Assembly: GCA_022821085.1 (NCBI GenBank)
Contig: JAJEEG010000006.1
Coordinates: 580,405-644,404 of the forward strand
From: Candidatus Latescibacterota bacterium
GTDB lineage: Bacteria > JAAXHH01
Direction of reading: 5' to 3'
DNA length: 64,000 nucleotides
Made by a program: the position numbers and the translations under genes. The notes under the pieces are model-generated. The model worked only from the letters and a program-made list of their open reading frames with translations, did no database searches and was not told the DNA's origin. Of the stretch, positions 29,003 to 39,600 are shown one piece after another (position 1 is the first letter of the stretch; each line of letters begins with the position of its first letter).

Positions 29003-29082
29003 ACGCCACGTGCGAATGAACACCACGCGAATGGACGCCCCGTGTGAATGAACGCCCCGCGTCGTCCGGGAGAAACGGAGAC

Positions 29083-29634
29083 ATGGAGACGAACTTCGAG
29101 GTCCGCAGCTTCGATGCGGAGATTACGAAGGAAGCGTACGACCGGCTGCCCAAGCTGCCCCTCTACTTCGTCCTGGATAACCTGCGCAGCGCATTCAACG
29201 TGGGCTCCATCTTCCGGACCTGCGATATCCTGCGGGTGAAGGGCCTTTTCCTGTGCGGATACACGGCCTGTCCGCCCCACGCGAAACTGGAGAAGACCGC
29301 CCTGGGCACCATCGATTACGTCCCCTGGCGTTACTTCGAAACGGCCGTCGACGCCGTCGAATGCCTGCAGGATGGCGGTGTCGCGGTGTGGGCCGCCGAA
29401 ACCACATCGGATTCGGTGTCGTACGACGTCGCGGTGTTTCCGGATGAACTGGCTATTGTACTCGGCAACGAAGCGCTCGGGGTGAGCCGGGACGTGCTGG
29501 AGCGCTGCGACGGACTGGTCGAGATCCCCACGCGGGGCTACAAGAATTCACTGAACGTGGCGTCCGCCTGCGCCGTCCTGGGATTCAAGGCGCTGGAGAC
29601 TATGGAAAGGGCTCTAGGCGGTTCGGGCGGATGA
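29083..29634 (+). CDS. SpoU/TrmH-family RNA methyltransferase
   Basis: LDNLRSAFNVGSIFRTCDIL; LAIVLGNEALGVSRDVLERCDGLVEIPTRGYKNSLNVASACAVLGF. Confidence 0.95.
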   Translation: METNFEVRSFDAEITKEAYDRLPKLPLYFVLDNLRSAFNVGSIFRTCDILRVKGLFLCGYTACPPHAKLEKTALGTIDYVPWRYFETAVDAVECLQDGGVAVWAAETTSDSVSYDVAVFPDELAIVLGNEALGVSRDVLERCDGLVEIPTRGYKNSLNVASACAVLGFKALETMERALGGSGG

Positions 29635-29644
29635 CGCCGGAAGG

Positions 29645-30367
29645 TTACGGGTCGCTCGACCAGGTCTTCTTGCCGACGAAGAACGGTCCGAGCGAATCGA
29701 TGTACAATGCGGTCTGCTGGGTCTTTCGCATATCCTGCACGACCCGGGACAGCGGGTAGAGCTCCTTGCCGATAAGCCCGATGACGAAGTCGTTGTCCGC
29801 CTCGTCCAGCCCATAGCAGGCCAGGCGGATATCGTGGGCGAAGTCGGCCCGGCCGTAGGCCCGTCCGATGTGGGCGTGCTCCATCAGGATCTGGCGCTGT
29901 TCCTTGTGTTCCAGTCGTGCGAAGGCGCCGTTGCGCCGCAACGGGTACCAGATGGCCCAGGGCCAGTCGGGATTGAGCACGGTGTTGCGCGGCCGATGGA
30001 TGAGCGATTCCATCAGATCCGGCTCGTATCCCATGGAGTAGGTCCTGCCGAGCATCGTCATGGAGCCGCGGCGGTTTAGGACATCGAAAGGTCGTTCGGT
30101 CAGCAGGTCCCGCACATCGGATACGAAGACATCGGGATCTTCGGCGAGAAACAGCACGCCGATGCCCACGGGATCGTTGACATCGAGGTACACCGCGGCA
30201 TCCAGGCCGGATTCCATGAGCCTGGCCGCGATGTCGCCGGCCATCGTCCCTGTCTGCCGAGGCTGGCCTGTCTGCCCAGGCTGACCAGGCTGACCGGGCT
30301 GGCTGGCCGCTCCGGCGCCCGACAGGGAAAACACGTTGAGCTGCATGTACAGCCGCGTTTCGGCCAT
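29645..30367 (-). CDS. hemQ: Chlorite dismutase-like coproheme decarboxylase (HemQ/ChdC)
   Basis: TRLYMQLNVFSLSG...GRTYSMGYEPDLMESLIHRPRNTVLNPDWPWAIWYPLRRN...EHKEQRQILMEHAHIGRAYG. The ORF extends to 30583, but that overlaps divergent hemH, so a start at 30367 is preferred. Confidence 0.85.
   Translation of the reverse strand: MAETRLYMQLNVFSLSGAGAASQPGQPGQPGQTGQPRQTGTMAGDIAARLMESGLDAAVYLDVNDPVGIGVLFLAEDPDVFVSDVRDLLTERPFDVLNRRGSMTMLGRTYSMGYEPDLMESLIHRPRNTVLNPDWPWAIWYPLRRNGAFARLEHKEQRQILMEHAHIGRAYGRADFAHDIRLACYGLDEADNDFVIGLIGKELYPLSRVVQDMRKTQQTALYIDSLGPFFVGKKTWSSDP
30249..30310 (-). repeat. 9-bp-type PGQ/TGQ repeat inside hemQ
   Basis: (ccaggctga)-like units; protein SQPGQPGQPGQTGQPRQTG. Confidence 0.88.
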
Positions 30368-30549
30368 CTGCGGTTGCCCGTCGACGGGCGCTCCGTGTTC
30401 AAGGATGTCGGGAGTTTTCCCGGTTTCTTCGCTCACTGCGCTTCCCTGTTGCGTATTACGCGAAATCGCGCGAAATTCCGATGGGTCCGGCCTCGCGTAA
30501 CTTACGGGCGAACCGTTAGCATGGCAAGGAAATACGGGGTCTGCACACC

Positions 30550-31641
30550 ATGCGGAGAGGAAGCTTGTCGAACTACGACGCACTGCTCCTGGTATCCTTC
30601 GGAGGGCCCGATGGCCCAGACGATGTCATCCCCTTTCTCGAGCGCGTGCTCAAGGGCCGGCGCGTCCCCCGGGAACGGATGATGGAGGTCGCGGAACACT
30701 ATCATCATTTCGGCGGGGTCAGCCCGATCAACGGCCAGAACCGTGCGCTGATCTCGGCCATGGAAGCGGCGCTGGAAATCCGCGGCATATCCCTGCCGGT
30801 CTACTGGGGAAACCGGAACTGGCACCCTCTGCTTTCGGATACGGTCGGGCGCATGGCCGCGGACGGGGTCCGGAGGGCGCTGGCCTTTGTCACGTCCCCA
30901 TACAGCTCCTGGTCGAACTGCAGGCAGTACCTGGAGAACATCGAGGATGCCCGTCGCGACGCAGGGGCCGGCGCACCGGTAATCGAGAAGATCAGGCCCT
31001 TTTTCAATCACCCGGGATTCATCGAAGCGATGGCGGCGCGCGTTCGGTCCGCCCTGGATCGCCTGCCGGAGGAACGCCGTCCGCGGGCGCACCTCGTGTA
31101 CACCGCCCACAGCATACCCCTGGCCATGGCCGGCGGCTGCGCGTACGAGGCGCAGCTCCGAGAATCGTCCCGGCTCATCAGCGAGCGCGTGGGCGCGTCC
31201 TCCTGGGCGCTGACCTTTCAAAGCCGCAGCGGTCCGCCCGCCCAGCCCTGGCTGGAACCCGACGTCTGCGACTATATCCGGGCGTTCCACGAAACGGCCA
31301 CGGTGGATAAGGTGGCCCGAGCGGACAGGACGGATGCAGCGGACAAGGAGGTCGCGGCGGACCGGGATATCGTGGTGATCCCCGTGGGATTCATCTCGGA
31401 CCACATGGAGGTGGCCTACGACCTGGACGTAGAAGCGCGGGCCTGCTGCGATGAACTCGGGGTGTCTATGGTCCGGGCGGAAACGGCGGGGACCCATCCC
31501 CGCTTCGTGGACATGATCGTGGACCTCGTCGAAGAGCGGTTGTTCCCGTCGGCGGCCACGTCGGCGTCCAGGCCGGCCGTGGGCGTCCTGGGTCCCTGGC
31601 CCGATCGATGTCCGCCGGATTGCTGTCCTCCCGGCAGGTAG
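30550..31641 (+). CDS. hemH: Ferrochelatase (probably coproporphyrin ferrochelatase)
   Basis: YDALLLVSFGGPDGPDDVIPFLERVLKGR; HYHHFGGVSPINGQNRAL; YTAHSIPLAMA; FQSRSGPPAQPWLEPDV; IPVGFISDHMEVAYDLDVEA. Confidence 0.95.
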   Translation: MRRGSLSNYDALLLVSFGGPDGPDDVIPFLERVLKGRRVPRERMMEVAEHYHHFGGVSPINGQNRALISAMEAALEIRGISLPVYWGNRNWHPLLSDTVGRMAADGVRRALAFVTSPYSSWSNCRQYLENIEDARRDAGAGAPVIEKIRPFFNHPGFIEAMAARVRSALDRLPEERRPRAHLVYTAHSIPLAMAGGCAYEAQLRESSRLISERVGASSWALTFQSRSGPPAQPWLEPDVCDYIRAFHETATVDKVARADRTDAADKEVAADRDIVVIPVGFISDHMEVAYDLDVEARACCDELGVSMVRAETAGTHPRFVDMIVDLVEERLFPSAATSASRPAVGVLGPWPDRCPPDCCPPGR

Positions 31642-31666
31642 GGCAGCGGCTGCGTGCCGGCCGTCC

Positions 31667-32722
31667 TCAGCCCGCAGGTCCCCACCTGTCCATGGGGTCG
31701 GTGGATCGCACCCGGCGCATGCCCGCGTCGGCGAAACGGCCGAAGGCCTCTTCCGCCTCCTCGGTAAAATCGATCACACCCGGCACGACGACCGGCGAGG
31801 TGCAATCCTCCAGCAGGCAGACACGTGCGGTCATGGACGGCTTGCGCGCGGCGAATTCCGACCGGAGATCCTCCACCGTCCACGCCACGCAGTGGCTCTT
31901 GGCCTGTCCGGCCACGATGACGGCGTCGAAGGTCATCAGATGGTCGACCAGCGGGGTGTTCTTCACGCCCAGCGGGGTGTTCTTCACGCCCAGCGGTCGG
32001 CCCTCGGCGTCTTCCGTCACTTCGGGGCACAACGCGGAGTAGTTTTCCGTGAGGGCATGGTTCCCCTTGATCTCGAAGCGCGTCGGCCGGACCCGGGCGA
32101 TGCCGTGGAAGAACACCGCCTCCTCCACGGCGGACACCAGGGCGTGGCCGATCCCCCCGAGCATGGCGTGGTAGGGCCAGATCATGAGGGGATACTTGCC
32201 GTCCCTGGTGAGGCGCCGGACGTAGTGCAATGCGTAGGCTGAAAGATCGACCCGGCCGCTGTACCAGGCCTCCACCGCCGGATTGACGCGCCAGGTTCCC
32301 GCTTCCACATCGTCCGGTGTGATGACGGTCTCGCCACCGGTGGGGTGCCTGCCGTCCCGGTCTACCCAGAACACCGGATGGAAGACCTGCTGGGCCGTGT
32401 GGGTGTCCAACGTGGGAATGATTTCCGTGATGGAATGGAGATTGCGATAGATGAAGGCGCAGAGCCGCTTGTTGTCCTCCACCGCGCCCCGGCCGCTCCG
32501 GCCTCCCACGAAGAGTTCGAAACCGGGGAGACAGAAAGTGTTCTGGCAGTCCACCAGGAGCAGCGCGGTGCGGAACGCATCTTCACCCGAAGGCCGGATG
32601 CCGTGTTCCGCCGCCCAGGTGCGAGCATCGGACGCCCGTTCTCCGTAGGGGACGCGCCAGCAGGTCTCGACGGACTCGGGCCGGTAGTGGGGCGGTACTT
32701 CGCCGGGTGGTCTATAGGGCAT
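31667..32722 (-). CDS. Isochorismatase/nicotinamidase-like cysteine hydrolase
   Basis: TALLLVDCQNTFC; LDTHT; VIVAGQAKSHCVAWTVEDL. Start overlaps the end of nadE. Confidence 0.85.
   Translation of the reverse strand: MPYRPPGEVPPHYRPESVETCWRVPYGERASDARTWAAEHGIRPSGEDAFRTALLLVDCQNTFCLPGFELFVGGRSGRGAVEDNKRLCAFIYRNLHSITEIIPTLDTHTAQQVFHPVFWVDRDGRHPTGGETVITPDDVEAGTWRVNPAVEAWYSGRVDLSAYALHYVRRLTRDGKYPLMIWPYHAMLGGIGHALVSAVEEAVFFHGIARVRPTRFEIKGNHALTENYSALCPEVTEDAEGRPLGVKNTPLGVKNTPLVDHLMTFDAVIVAGQAKSHCVAWTVEDLRSEFAARKPSMTARVCLLEDCTSPVVVPGVIDFTEEAEEAFGRFADAGMRRVRSTDPMDRWGPAG
31949..31990 (-). repeat. Perfect 21-bp in-frame tandem duplication
   Basis: cagcggggtgttcttcacgcc twice, encoding GVKNTPL-GVKNTPL. 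Confidence 0.97.
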
Positions 32723-34763
32723 CGGGGATGCGTTCCAGGTCCGCCAGCCAGGCCGCAGGCGAAGCATCGGACGGCATCCGCCAGTCGCCGCGGGGGGAGA
32801 TGCAGGTCGTGCCGACCTTGGGTCCTTCGGGCAGGCAATTCCGTTTGAACTGGTTCTGGAAGAACCGGACGATGAAGACGCGGAGCCATGCCTTGATTTC
32901 AGGGAGTCCGTACTTTCCCTCGAAGGCGTGCAGTGCCATCCGGGCTATACGGGAAGGCGAAAAGCCGAATCGCAGGAAATAGTAGATGAAGAAATCGTGC
33001 AGCTCGTAGGGACCGATCTCCTCTTCGGTTTTCTGTGCGATCTCGCGATCGCTCGGGGGCAGCAGTTCCGGCGAGATGGGCGTATCGAGGATGTCCAGCA
33101 GAACCGCGCGGACCTCCGGCTCCTCCTCGAAGACCTCGTCGGCCGTCCAGTGGATCAGGTAGGATATGAGGGTCTTGGGAATCCCGGCGTTGACCCCGTA
33201 GTGGCTGGCGTGGTCGCCGAACATGGTGCACCAGCCCAGCGCCAGTTCCGAGAGGTCTCCCGTGCCGAGCACGATGCCCCTGACCTGCGCGGCCGTGGCG
33301 AGCTCCTCCAGCTTCCGCGTCCACGCCTGGGTGTTTTCGTAGACGAGGTCTTTCTTGTCTTCCGAATGCCCGATGTCCCCGAAGAACTTCCGCACCGCCG
33401 GTTTGATGTCTATCTCCCGGAACGTGGCGCCGACGGCCCGGATCAGGGCGCAGGCGTTCGTGTAGGTCCGCTCCGTGGTGCCCAGACCCGGCATGGTCAG
33501 GGCCACGATGCGGGACCTGGGCAGGCCGAGCAGGTCCATGGTGTGCACCGCCACGTTCAGGGCGTGGGTCGAATCCTGGCCGCCGGAGACCGCCACGACG
33601 ACGCGCCGGGCATCTTCGGGCAGCGATCTGAGTTTGGTCGCCAGTCCCGTGGACTGGATCATGAAGACCTCGCGGCACCGCTGGCTGCGTTCCGCTGGAT
33701 TCTGGGGTACGAAGGGATGGGCAGGTATGTCACGATGGAAGGTCCGGTGCGCCTGTTCACGGTCGCGTCCGGCGGCATCGTGATCCACATCCCCGGCCTG
33801 GCCGGGCCGGAAGCCCGCCAGTGAGACGGACCGCCAGGATGACTTGTAGTCCATGGCGTTCTGCCGGAACGAACCCTGGACGCCGCGTTCCAGCGTAAGC
33901 GCTTCCACGTCCACGTCCGCCGTGATACAGGTCCCGTCCAGTTGAAAGCGTTCCGTTTTCGCCAGCATGTAGCCCCGCTCGGCGATGAAACCGTGGCCGT
34001 CCCATACCACGTCCATGGTCGATTCCCCGAAACCCGCCGCGGCGTACATGTGTACGGCCTCGTTGCGTCCCGAGGAAGCCAGGATGAGGTCCTCGCGGTA
34101 CTGCGCCTTGCCGATGACGATGTTCGAAGCGGAGAGATTGGCGAGTATGGTCGCCCCCGCCAGCGCCGCCCGGCTGGCCGGCGGGACCGGCACCCAGTCG
34201 TCTTCGCAGATCGTCGGGTAGATCACGACCCTGGGATCATCCGTGCGCAGGAGCACATCGGGGCCGAAAGGCGCGTCCCGGCCGCAGAGGGATACGGTCT
34301 CCGTCTGGGCTTCCGCCGCCCGGGCGAAGTACCGCGTCTCGTAGAACTCGCGGTACTGGGGAAGGTAGGTCTTGGGCGTTACCGCCAGGATCTTCCCGCG
34401 ATTGCAGGTCACCGCGACGTTGAAGACCGCGTGGTCCAGCCGCAGAGGCATGCCGAAACTGAAGGCCAGGTCGAGCTTCTCCGTGCCGGCGAGCAACGTT
34501 TCCAGGGCTTCCAAAGCGCCTTCCAGCAGCGCCTGGGCGTGGAACAGGTCCGCGCAGGTGTAGCCGGTAAGACTCAGTTCGGGGAAGAGGACGTAGGAAG
34601 CCCCCTGCTCCCCGGCCGCTTCAATCTGCTCGAGGTGATGGGCCACGTTCTCCGCGGGATCGCCCACGCGTATGCGGGGCACGGCGATGGCCAGGCGGAC
34701 GAAGCCGTGGCTGCGAATGTCGAGGAACTGGTCGGGTGAAAACTTCGGGTCCATGGTCACCAT
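32712..34763 (-). CDS. nadE: Glutamine-dependent NAD+ synthetase
   Basis: Nitrilase-type N-terminus (LFPELSLTGYTCADLF) plus synthetase domain VVAVSGGQDSTHALNVAV, VLGTGDLSELALGWCTMFGDHASHYGVNAGIPKTLI. Confidence 0.95.
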   Translation of the reverse strand: MVTMDPKFSPDQFLDIRSHGFVRLAIAVPRIRVGDPAENVAHHLEQIEAAGEQGASYVLFPELSLTGYTCADLFHAQALLEGALEALETLLAGTEKLDLAFSFGMPLRLDHAVFNVAVTCNRGKILAVTPKTYLPQYREFYETRYFARAAEAQTETVSLCGRDAPFGPDVLLRTDDPRVVIYPTICEDDWVPVPPASRAALAGATILANLSASNIVIGKAQYREDLILASSGRNEAVHMYAAAGFGESTMDVVWDGHGFIAERGYMLAKTERFQLDGTCITADVDVEALTLERGVQGSFRQNAMDYKSSWRSVSLAGFRPGQAGDVDHDAAGRDREQAHRTFHRDIPAHPFVPQNPAERSQRCREVFMIQSTGLATKLRSLPEDARRVVVAVSGGQDSTHALNVAVHTMDLLGLPRSRIVALTMPGLGTTERTYTNACALIRAVGATFREIDIKPAVRKFFGDIGHSEDKKDLVYENTQAWTRKLEELATAAQVRGIVLGTGDLSELALGWCTMFGDHASHYGVNAGIPKTLISYLIHWTADEVFEEEPEVRAVLLDILDTPISPELLPPSDREIAQKTEEEIGPYELHDFFIYYFLRFGFSPSRIARMALHAFEGKYGLPEIKAWLRVFIVRFFQNQFKRNCLPEGPKVGTTCISPRGDWRMPSDASPAAWLADLERIPDAL

Positions 34764-34917
34764 ATCTCGTGGCGATTCCGCGCGAACCGGCTCGATCCGG
34801 CATCCCGGCCGGCGGTCCGATCCGCACGCCGGCAGGCCGACAGTCACGAAAAAGATAAGGGAACAGCGATTGGACAGGCAAGGCGCAATTTACGGCACGC
34901 CAACGGGTTCGGGGCCG

Positions 34918-35802
34918 TCAGTCCTTCTCGACAAGCCGGCCCTTCGCGTCATGGCCGACCTCCACGGTGCCGCGGCCCTGCCTTCGTCTGCGCATTCGGT
35001 CCCGGTACCGCAAGGGCATTTCCCGGCGGCGCCACGCGAGGAATCCCCGCTCATGCCGGTCCCGGTTCCGTAGCGACGGCGACGCCGGAATGGCGATGGT
35101 CCCGTGGGTGATGGCGGTCTGCTTGCGGGACAGGGCGACGATTTCCCCTTTGCTCACGATCAGCGTGACGCCGACGTTGGCTTCGACGATGGGCACGCCG
35201 TTCTCCCTGGCCCGGGCGAGCACGGCCCGGTCCTGGGCGCGGGCAGTCGATCCGAAGGAAGGTATGAGCAGGTACCGGGCGCCGTCGAGCACCGGTATGC
35301 GGGCGATATCCGGGTTCCACCGGTCATTGCAGATGACCATGCCTACCCGGCCGAAGGGGGTGTCGAAGGCGCGGCTCTCCTTACCCAGGCGATTGAACCA
35401 CCAGGAACGGTGATGGCCCTCGGCCAACTGCATCTTGTGGTACTTGCCGCGCAGCCGTCCCCGATGGTCGAGGAATACCGCGCAGTTGTAGACTTCGCCC
35501 CGGATCCACTCGGCGAGACCGAAGGCGAGGCACATGTGCAACGATCTCGCGAGTTCCCGGAACCGCCCGATGACCGGGCTGCGCATGGTAAGCGAGACGC
35601 GGTTCATTTCATCCGGCGAGATTTCGCCGTCGATGATTTCGTTGACCACGTAGCCTTCCAGCACGCCTTCCGGTGCGACGGCGAGTTCGGCCCCACCGGC
35701 CGCGGCCTCGCGAAACATCTCTTCCAGCCGGTCCGCGTTCCCCCGCAGGTCCAGCTTGACCGGTTTGAACGAGAGTGCCGCGACGCGCACTTCTCTGAAC
35801 AT
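34918..35802 (-). CDS. Carbon-nitrogen hydrolase (nitrilase superfamily)
   Basis: Putative E-K-C triad: [41 protein letters not shown]. Confidence 0.88.
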   Translation of the reverse strand: MFREVRVAALSFKPVKLDLRGNADRLEEMFREAAAGGAELAVAPEGVLEGYVVNEIIDGEISPDEMNRVSLTMRSPVIGRFRELARSLHMCLAFGLAEWIRGEVYNCAVFLDHRGRLRGKYHKMQLAEGHHRSWWFNRLGKESRAFDTPFGRVGMVICNDRWNPDIARIPVLDGARYLLIPSFGSTARAQDRAVLARARENGVPIVEANVGVTLIVSKGEIVALSRKQTAITHGTIAIPASPSLRNRDRHERGFLAWRRREMPLRYRDRMRRRRQGRGTVEVGHDAKGRLVEKD

Positions 35803-35922
35803 GTTACGCCTCCGGATTACAGGCTAGCAGCATTGCGGTTTAGCGATCAACTCAATATATTGCGCTCGATCGCGTCTTCGCAACGGTGGCATAATCTGCG
35901 CCGGTTTGCTGTACACTTCCTG

Positions 35923-36624
35923 ATGAATAGGGCTGCCATGAGGGATGCCGTCGTACTGCTCAGCGGAGGGGTCGATTCGGCGACCTCGCTCGCCATTGCC
36001 CGGCACGAAGGATACGCGTGCCACGCCATCACCTTCGACTACGGTCAGCGCCACCGTTTCGAGCTCGAAGCGGCAAAGCGCGTCGCCGAGTCCATGGGGG
36101 TGGGACGCCACGTGACCATACCCTTCGACCTGCGGGCCATCGGCGGGTCCGCGTTGACGGACGACATCCCCTTGCCCAGGGACCAGGATCCAGCGTCCAT
36201 GGCCGGGCAGATTCCATCCACCTATGTGCCGGCCCGCAACACCATCTTCCTTTCCTTCGCAATGGGCTGGGCCGAAGTACTCGGCGCATTCGACCTGTAC
36301 ATCGGCGCCAACGCCATCGATTACAGCGGCTATCCCGACTGCCGGCCCGAATACATCGCGGCCTTCGAGCACCTGGCCAACCTGGCCACACGCGCGGGAG
36401 TGACCGGCGAGGGCCGATTCAACATCCACGCGCCGCTCATCGAAATGTCCAAGGCCGATATCCTGCGTACCGGCGTCCGGCTCGGGGTGGACTACGCCCT
36501 CACGACGAGTTGCTACGACCCGGCGGACGACGGGGCGGCCTGCGGACGTTGCGACGCCTGCATCCTGCGGCGAAACGGTTTCGAAGAAGCCGGTATAGTG
36601 GATCCGACGCGATACGCCTCATGA
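35923..36624 (+). CDS. queC: 7-cyano-7-deazaguanine synthase
   Basis: [75 protein letters not shown]. True start 35923 or 35938; the longer ORF from 35104 is antisense read-in. Confidence 0.95.
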   Translation: MNRAAMRDAVVLLSGGVDSATSLAIARHEGYACHAITFDYGQRHRFELEAAKRVAESMGVGRHVTIPFDLRAIGGSALTDDIPLPRDQDPASMAGQIPSTYVPARNTIFLSFAMGWAEVLGAFDLYIGANAIDYSGYPDCRPEYIAAFEHLANLATRAGVTGEGRFNIHAPLIEMSKADILRTGVRLGVDYALTTSCYDPADDGAACGRCDACILRRNGFEEAGIVDPTRYAS

Positions 36625-39600
36625 AGCTTCCGGCCCGCGGAAGCCCGCGTCGATCCGGGACAAGAGGTCCTGCAGTCTTATCGGCGAAACGGTCCGTCCG
36701 GTCCCCAGCTCCTGGGCGAATACCGACACGCGGTACTCCTCGAGCATCCATCTGAATTCATCCATCAGGGCGGGATCCACGTCGTCCCGGGTCTTCAGTG
36801 ACTTGAGCGCATCGTCGAAGGGCTTGATCCGCTCCGCCTTCTTCAAGTCCTTCGATCGGTCTTCCCGGGCCCGGCGGGAACGAATTTCCACCGCCTTGAG
36901 GTATCGGACCAGGTTGGGCAATTCGACGGCGGGTGTATTCCGCAGGAAATCGGGTGGAAACAACCGGTCGAGATCGTCTTCCATGCCGGGGTAGGCATCT
37001 GGCTTCCCGGGTTTTACCCCCACAATTCGTTCCAGCGCTTCCATCTGTTGCCGAAACCATTGCGGTAGCTTCCTCAGCAGCCCCTGCGCGGTCTCCACGT
37101 CCTCTTCGAAGCGCCTGGCCGTCAGTGGATACAGGGGTTCACGGGTGAACAGGGCGGCCAGGAGGTGATCGTAAGCGGAATCCAGCAGCGCTTCGGGCCC
37201 GCCGGCATGGTCCGCCAGGCCAGGGAGGTCCCGAAGAAACGCCAGGTCCCGGCGCAGCCAGGCCATTTCTTCGCCCATCCGTCGTTCGAGCAGGCGAACC
37301 AGACCCTTGCGGCTCTCCCGCAGCGCCTCATGCCGGTCCCTGAACAGACGCAGGTCCACCAGGTCGTCATCGGCCTGCAGTCCGGGATAGGCGTACTGCG
37401 GCACGGTTCCCGATACTCCGATTTCGACCCTTTCGGGCAGGTCGCCGACCGACCAGTCCCGCAGGTCATATTTCTCCCAGCATTCCGCCGCTTTCCGCCA
37501 TCCTTCGGATTCGACGGCGGCGGCGCGGCCCACGACTTCGGCGTGCAGCCGGTCCGGATCGCGGGTGGAAAGGACGGTGCTCCCGTCCTCTGCAGTCACC
37601 AGGACGCGCATATTCAGGTGATCGGGTACGGAATCGGGCGACCAGTCCGCCGGGTCGATTTCGACCCCGTGCCGCCTGGCGATGTAGGCCGCGAGCGCAT
37701 TGGTCAGGGAGGAAGCGGAGGGATCCAGGTCCTCCGCGATCGTCCGGGCCGTTTCCGGAATGGGTACGAGCGGCTTGCGTTTCCTTCCGGGCAGCCCCCG
37801 GAGCAGGGCTTCGATCTTCTCGCGCAGCAGGCCTGGCACGAGCCATTCCAGCGTTTCGGGATCCAGCAGATGAACCCTGTCGACAGGGAGCGAAAGGGTG
37901 ACCCCATCCTCTTCCCGGCCCGGCCGGCAGGCATATTGCAGGGGAAGCAGATCGCCTTCCAGGTTGAAAAGCTCCGGAAAACCTTCCGGCCGGCCTGGCT
38001 CGCCTGGTCCGATCGGCCGGTCCGGCCCGCCTTCTTCTTCCGCGGTTCCCGTGAGATCCCCGATTTCCATGTGCAGGAAGGAAGCGTTGTCCGCTACGGC
38101 GGACTTCATAAGCCGGTTGAGATCATGAATCGACGATACCCCGGAGATCCGTTCTTCGTAGAACCGGAAGGCGGTCTCGTCGAGATCGACGCGATAGGCG
38201 TTCCGGTGTTGAAGCAGCCAGATCTCGGCATCCCGTCGTATCCCGCGGTTATGTTCCAGGAAGTCATGGGGGGCTTGCAGGTCATCACCGACGAGTGCCT
38301 CGCGTATGAAAATACGCGTCGCGTCATCGGGATCGATCTTCTTATAGTCGACGGTCCGGCGGGCGACCATCATGCCGTACAGGTGCAGCGTTTCCGTGGC
38401 CTTCACCCGCTCGGCGGACCGGTCCCATCCCTGGTCGGAAAAGGAAGCGCGGCACAGGTGGCGGCCCAGTTCGGCGGCCCACCCGGGCTGTATCCGGGCC
38501 ACCGTGCGCGCATAGAGCCGGTTGGTCTCGACCATCTCCGCTGCCACGATCCAGGGGGCGGCGCCCGACCCGTCCCGTGGTGCGTCCGATCCCTCCTGTC
38601 CGGGTTTCCCGTCTCCCCGTCGGGCCGGTTTTTTCTCCGGGTGCCGGTCGACCGGTTTCCTTCGAAAGAGGCCGGAACCGGGGAAGATCATGGCGGTGCG
38701 GTTCCGGGTCCCGGTATAGAGATTGCCTTCCCGGTGTTCCGCGACCTGGCTGAGCAGTCCACTGAGGATCGACCGGTGGATCGCGTCGTAGTGTGCGCTA
38801 CCCGTACGTCCCGCACTTCCCGGCCGGCCGCGGAAACCGCCCGATTCCCGAAGCGCACGGCGGAGTTGCACGTAGATATCGCGCCATTCGCGCATGCGGT
38901 TGTAGGACAGGTAGTGTTGCCGGCAGAACCTGCGCATGGCGGACTGGGTCTGCAGGTGCTCGAAAGTACCGTGGAAAGCCTCCCAGATATTGAGCAGGGT
39001 CAGGAAATCCGAGGTCCGGTTCCTGAACTTGCGGTGTTCGGCGTCCGCCTGTTCCTGCTGGTCGAGCGGCCTTACGCGAGGGTCCTGTATGCTGATGGCC
39101 GACGCGATCACGAGGACCTCCTGCAGGACGCCTTCCTGACGGGCCTGCAGCAGCATGCGCGACACCGTGGGCGACACCGGCAGTCTCGCCATGTCCCTGC
39201 CCCGTCCGGTCAGCCGCCGTTCCCGGTCGATGGCCCCCAGTTCGGCGAGCAGCTGGAACCCGTCCCGGATCGCCTGGGGCGTGGGTGGATCGAGAAAGGG
39301 GAAGGCGTGGACGTCGCCCAGTTTCAGCGCCAGCATGCGCAGGATGACCTCCGCGAGATTGGCGCGCTGCAACTCGGGCGTGGTGAATTCCGGCCGACCG
39401 GCCAGGTCGGCCTCGCTGTAAAGCCGGAGGCAGACGCCTCCCGACACGCGTCCGCACCGTCCGGCCCGCTGCAGGGCGCTGCTTCTCGATATGGGCTCGA
39501 TGGGCAGGCGCTGGGTGCGGGTCCTTGCGGCGTACCGGCTGATCCGCGCGAGACCGGTATCGACGACGTACTTGATGCGCGGTATGGTCAGCGAGGTCTC

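Noticed and set aside
30368-30583. Upstream extension of HemQ
   Set aside because: Would overlap the start of divergent hemH and has no homology-like pattern; start at 30367 preferred.
35104-35922. N-terminal part of the 506-aa ORF ending in queC
   Set aside because: Read-in from antisense of the nitrilase gene. QueC begins at 35923 or 35938, where its family N-terminus is found.
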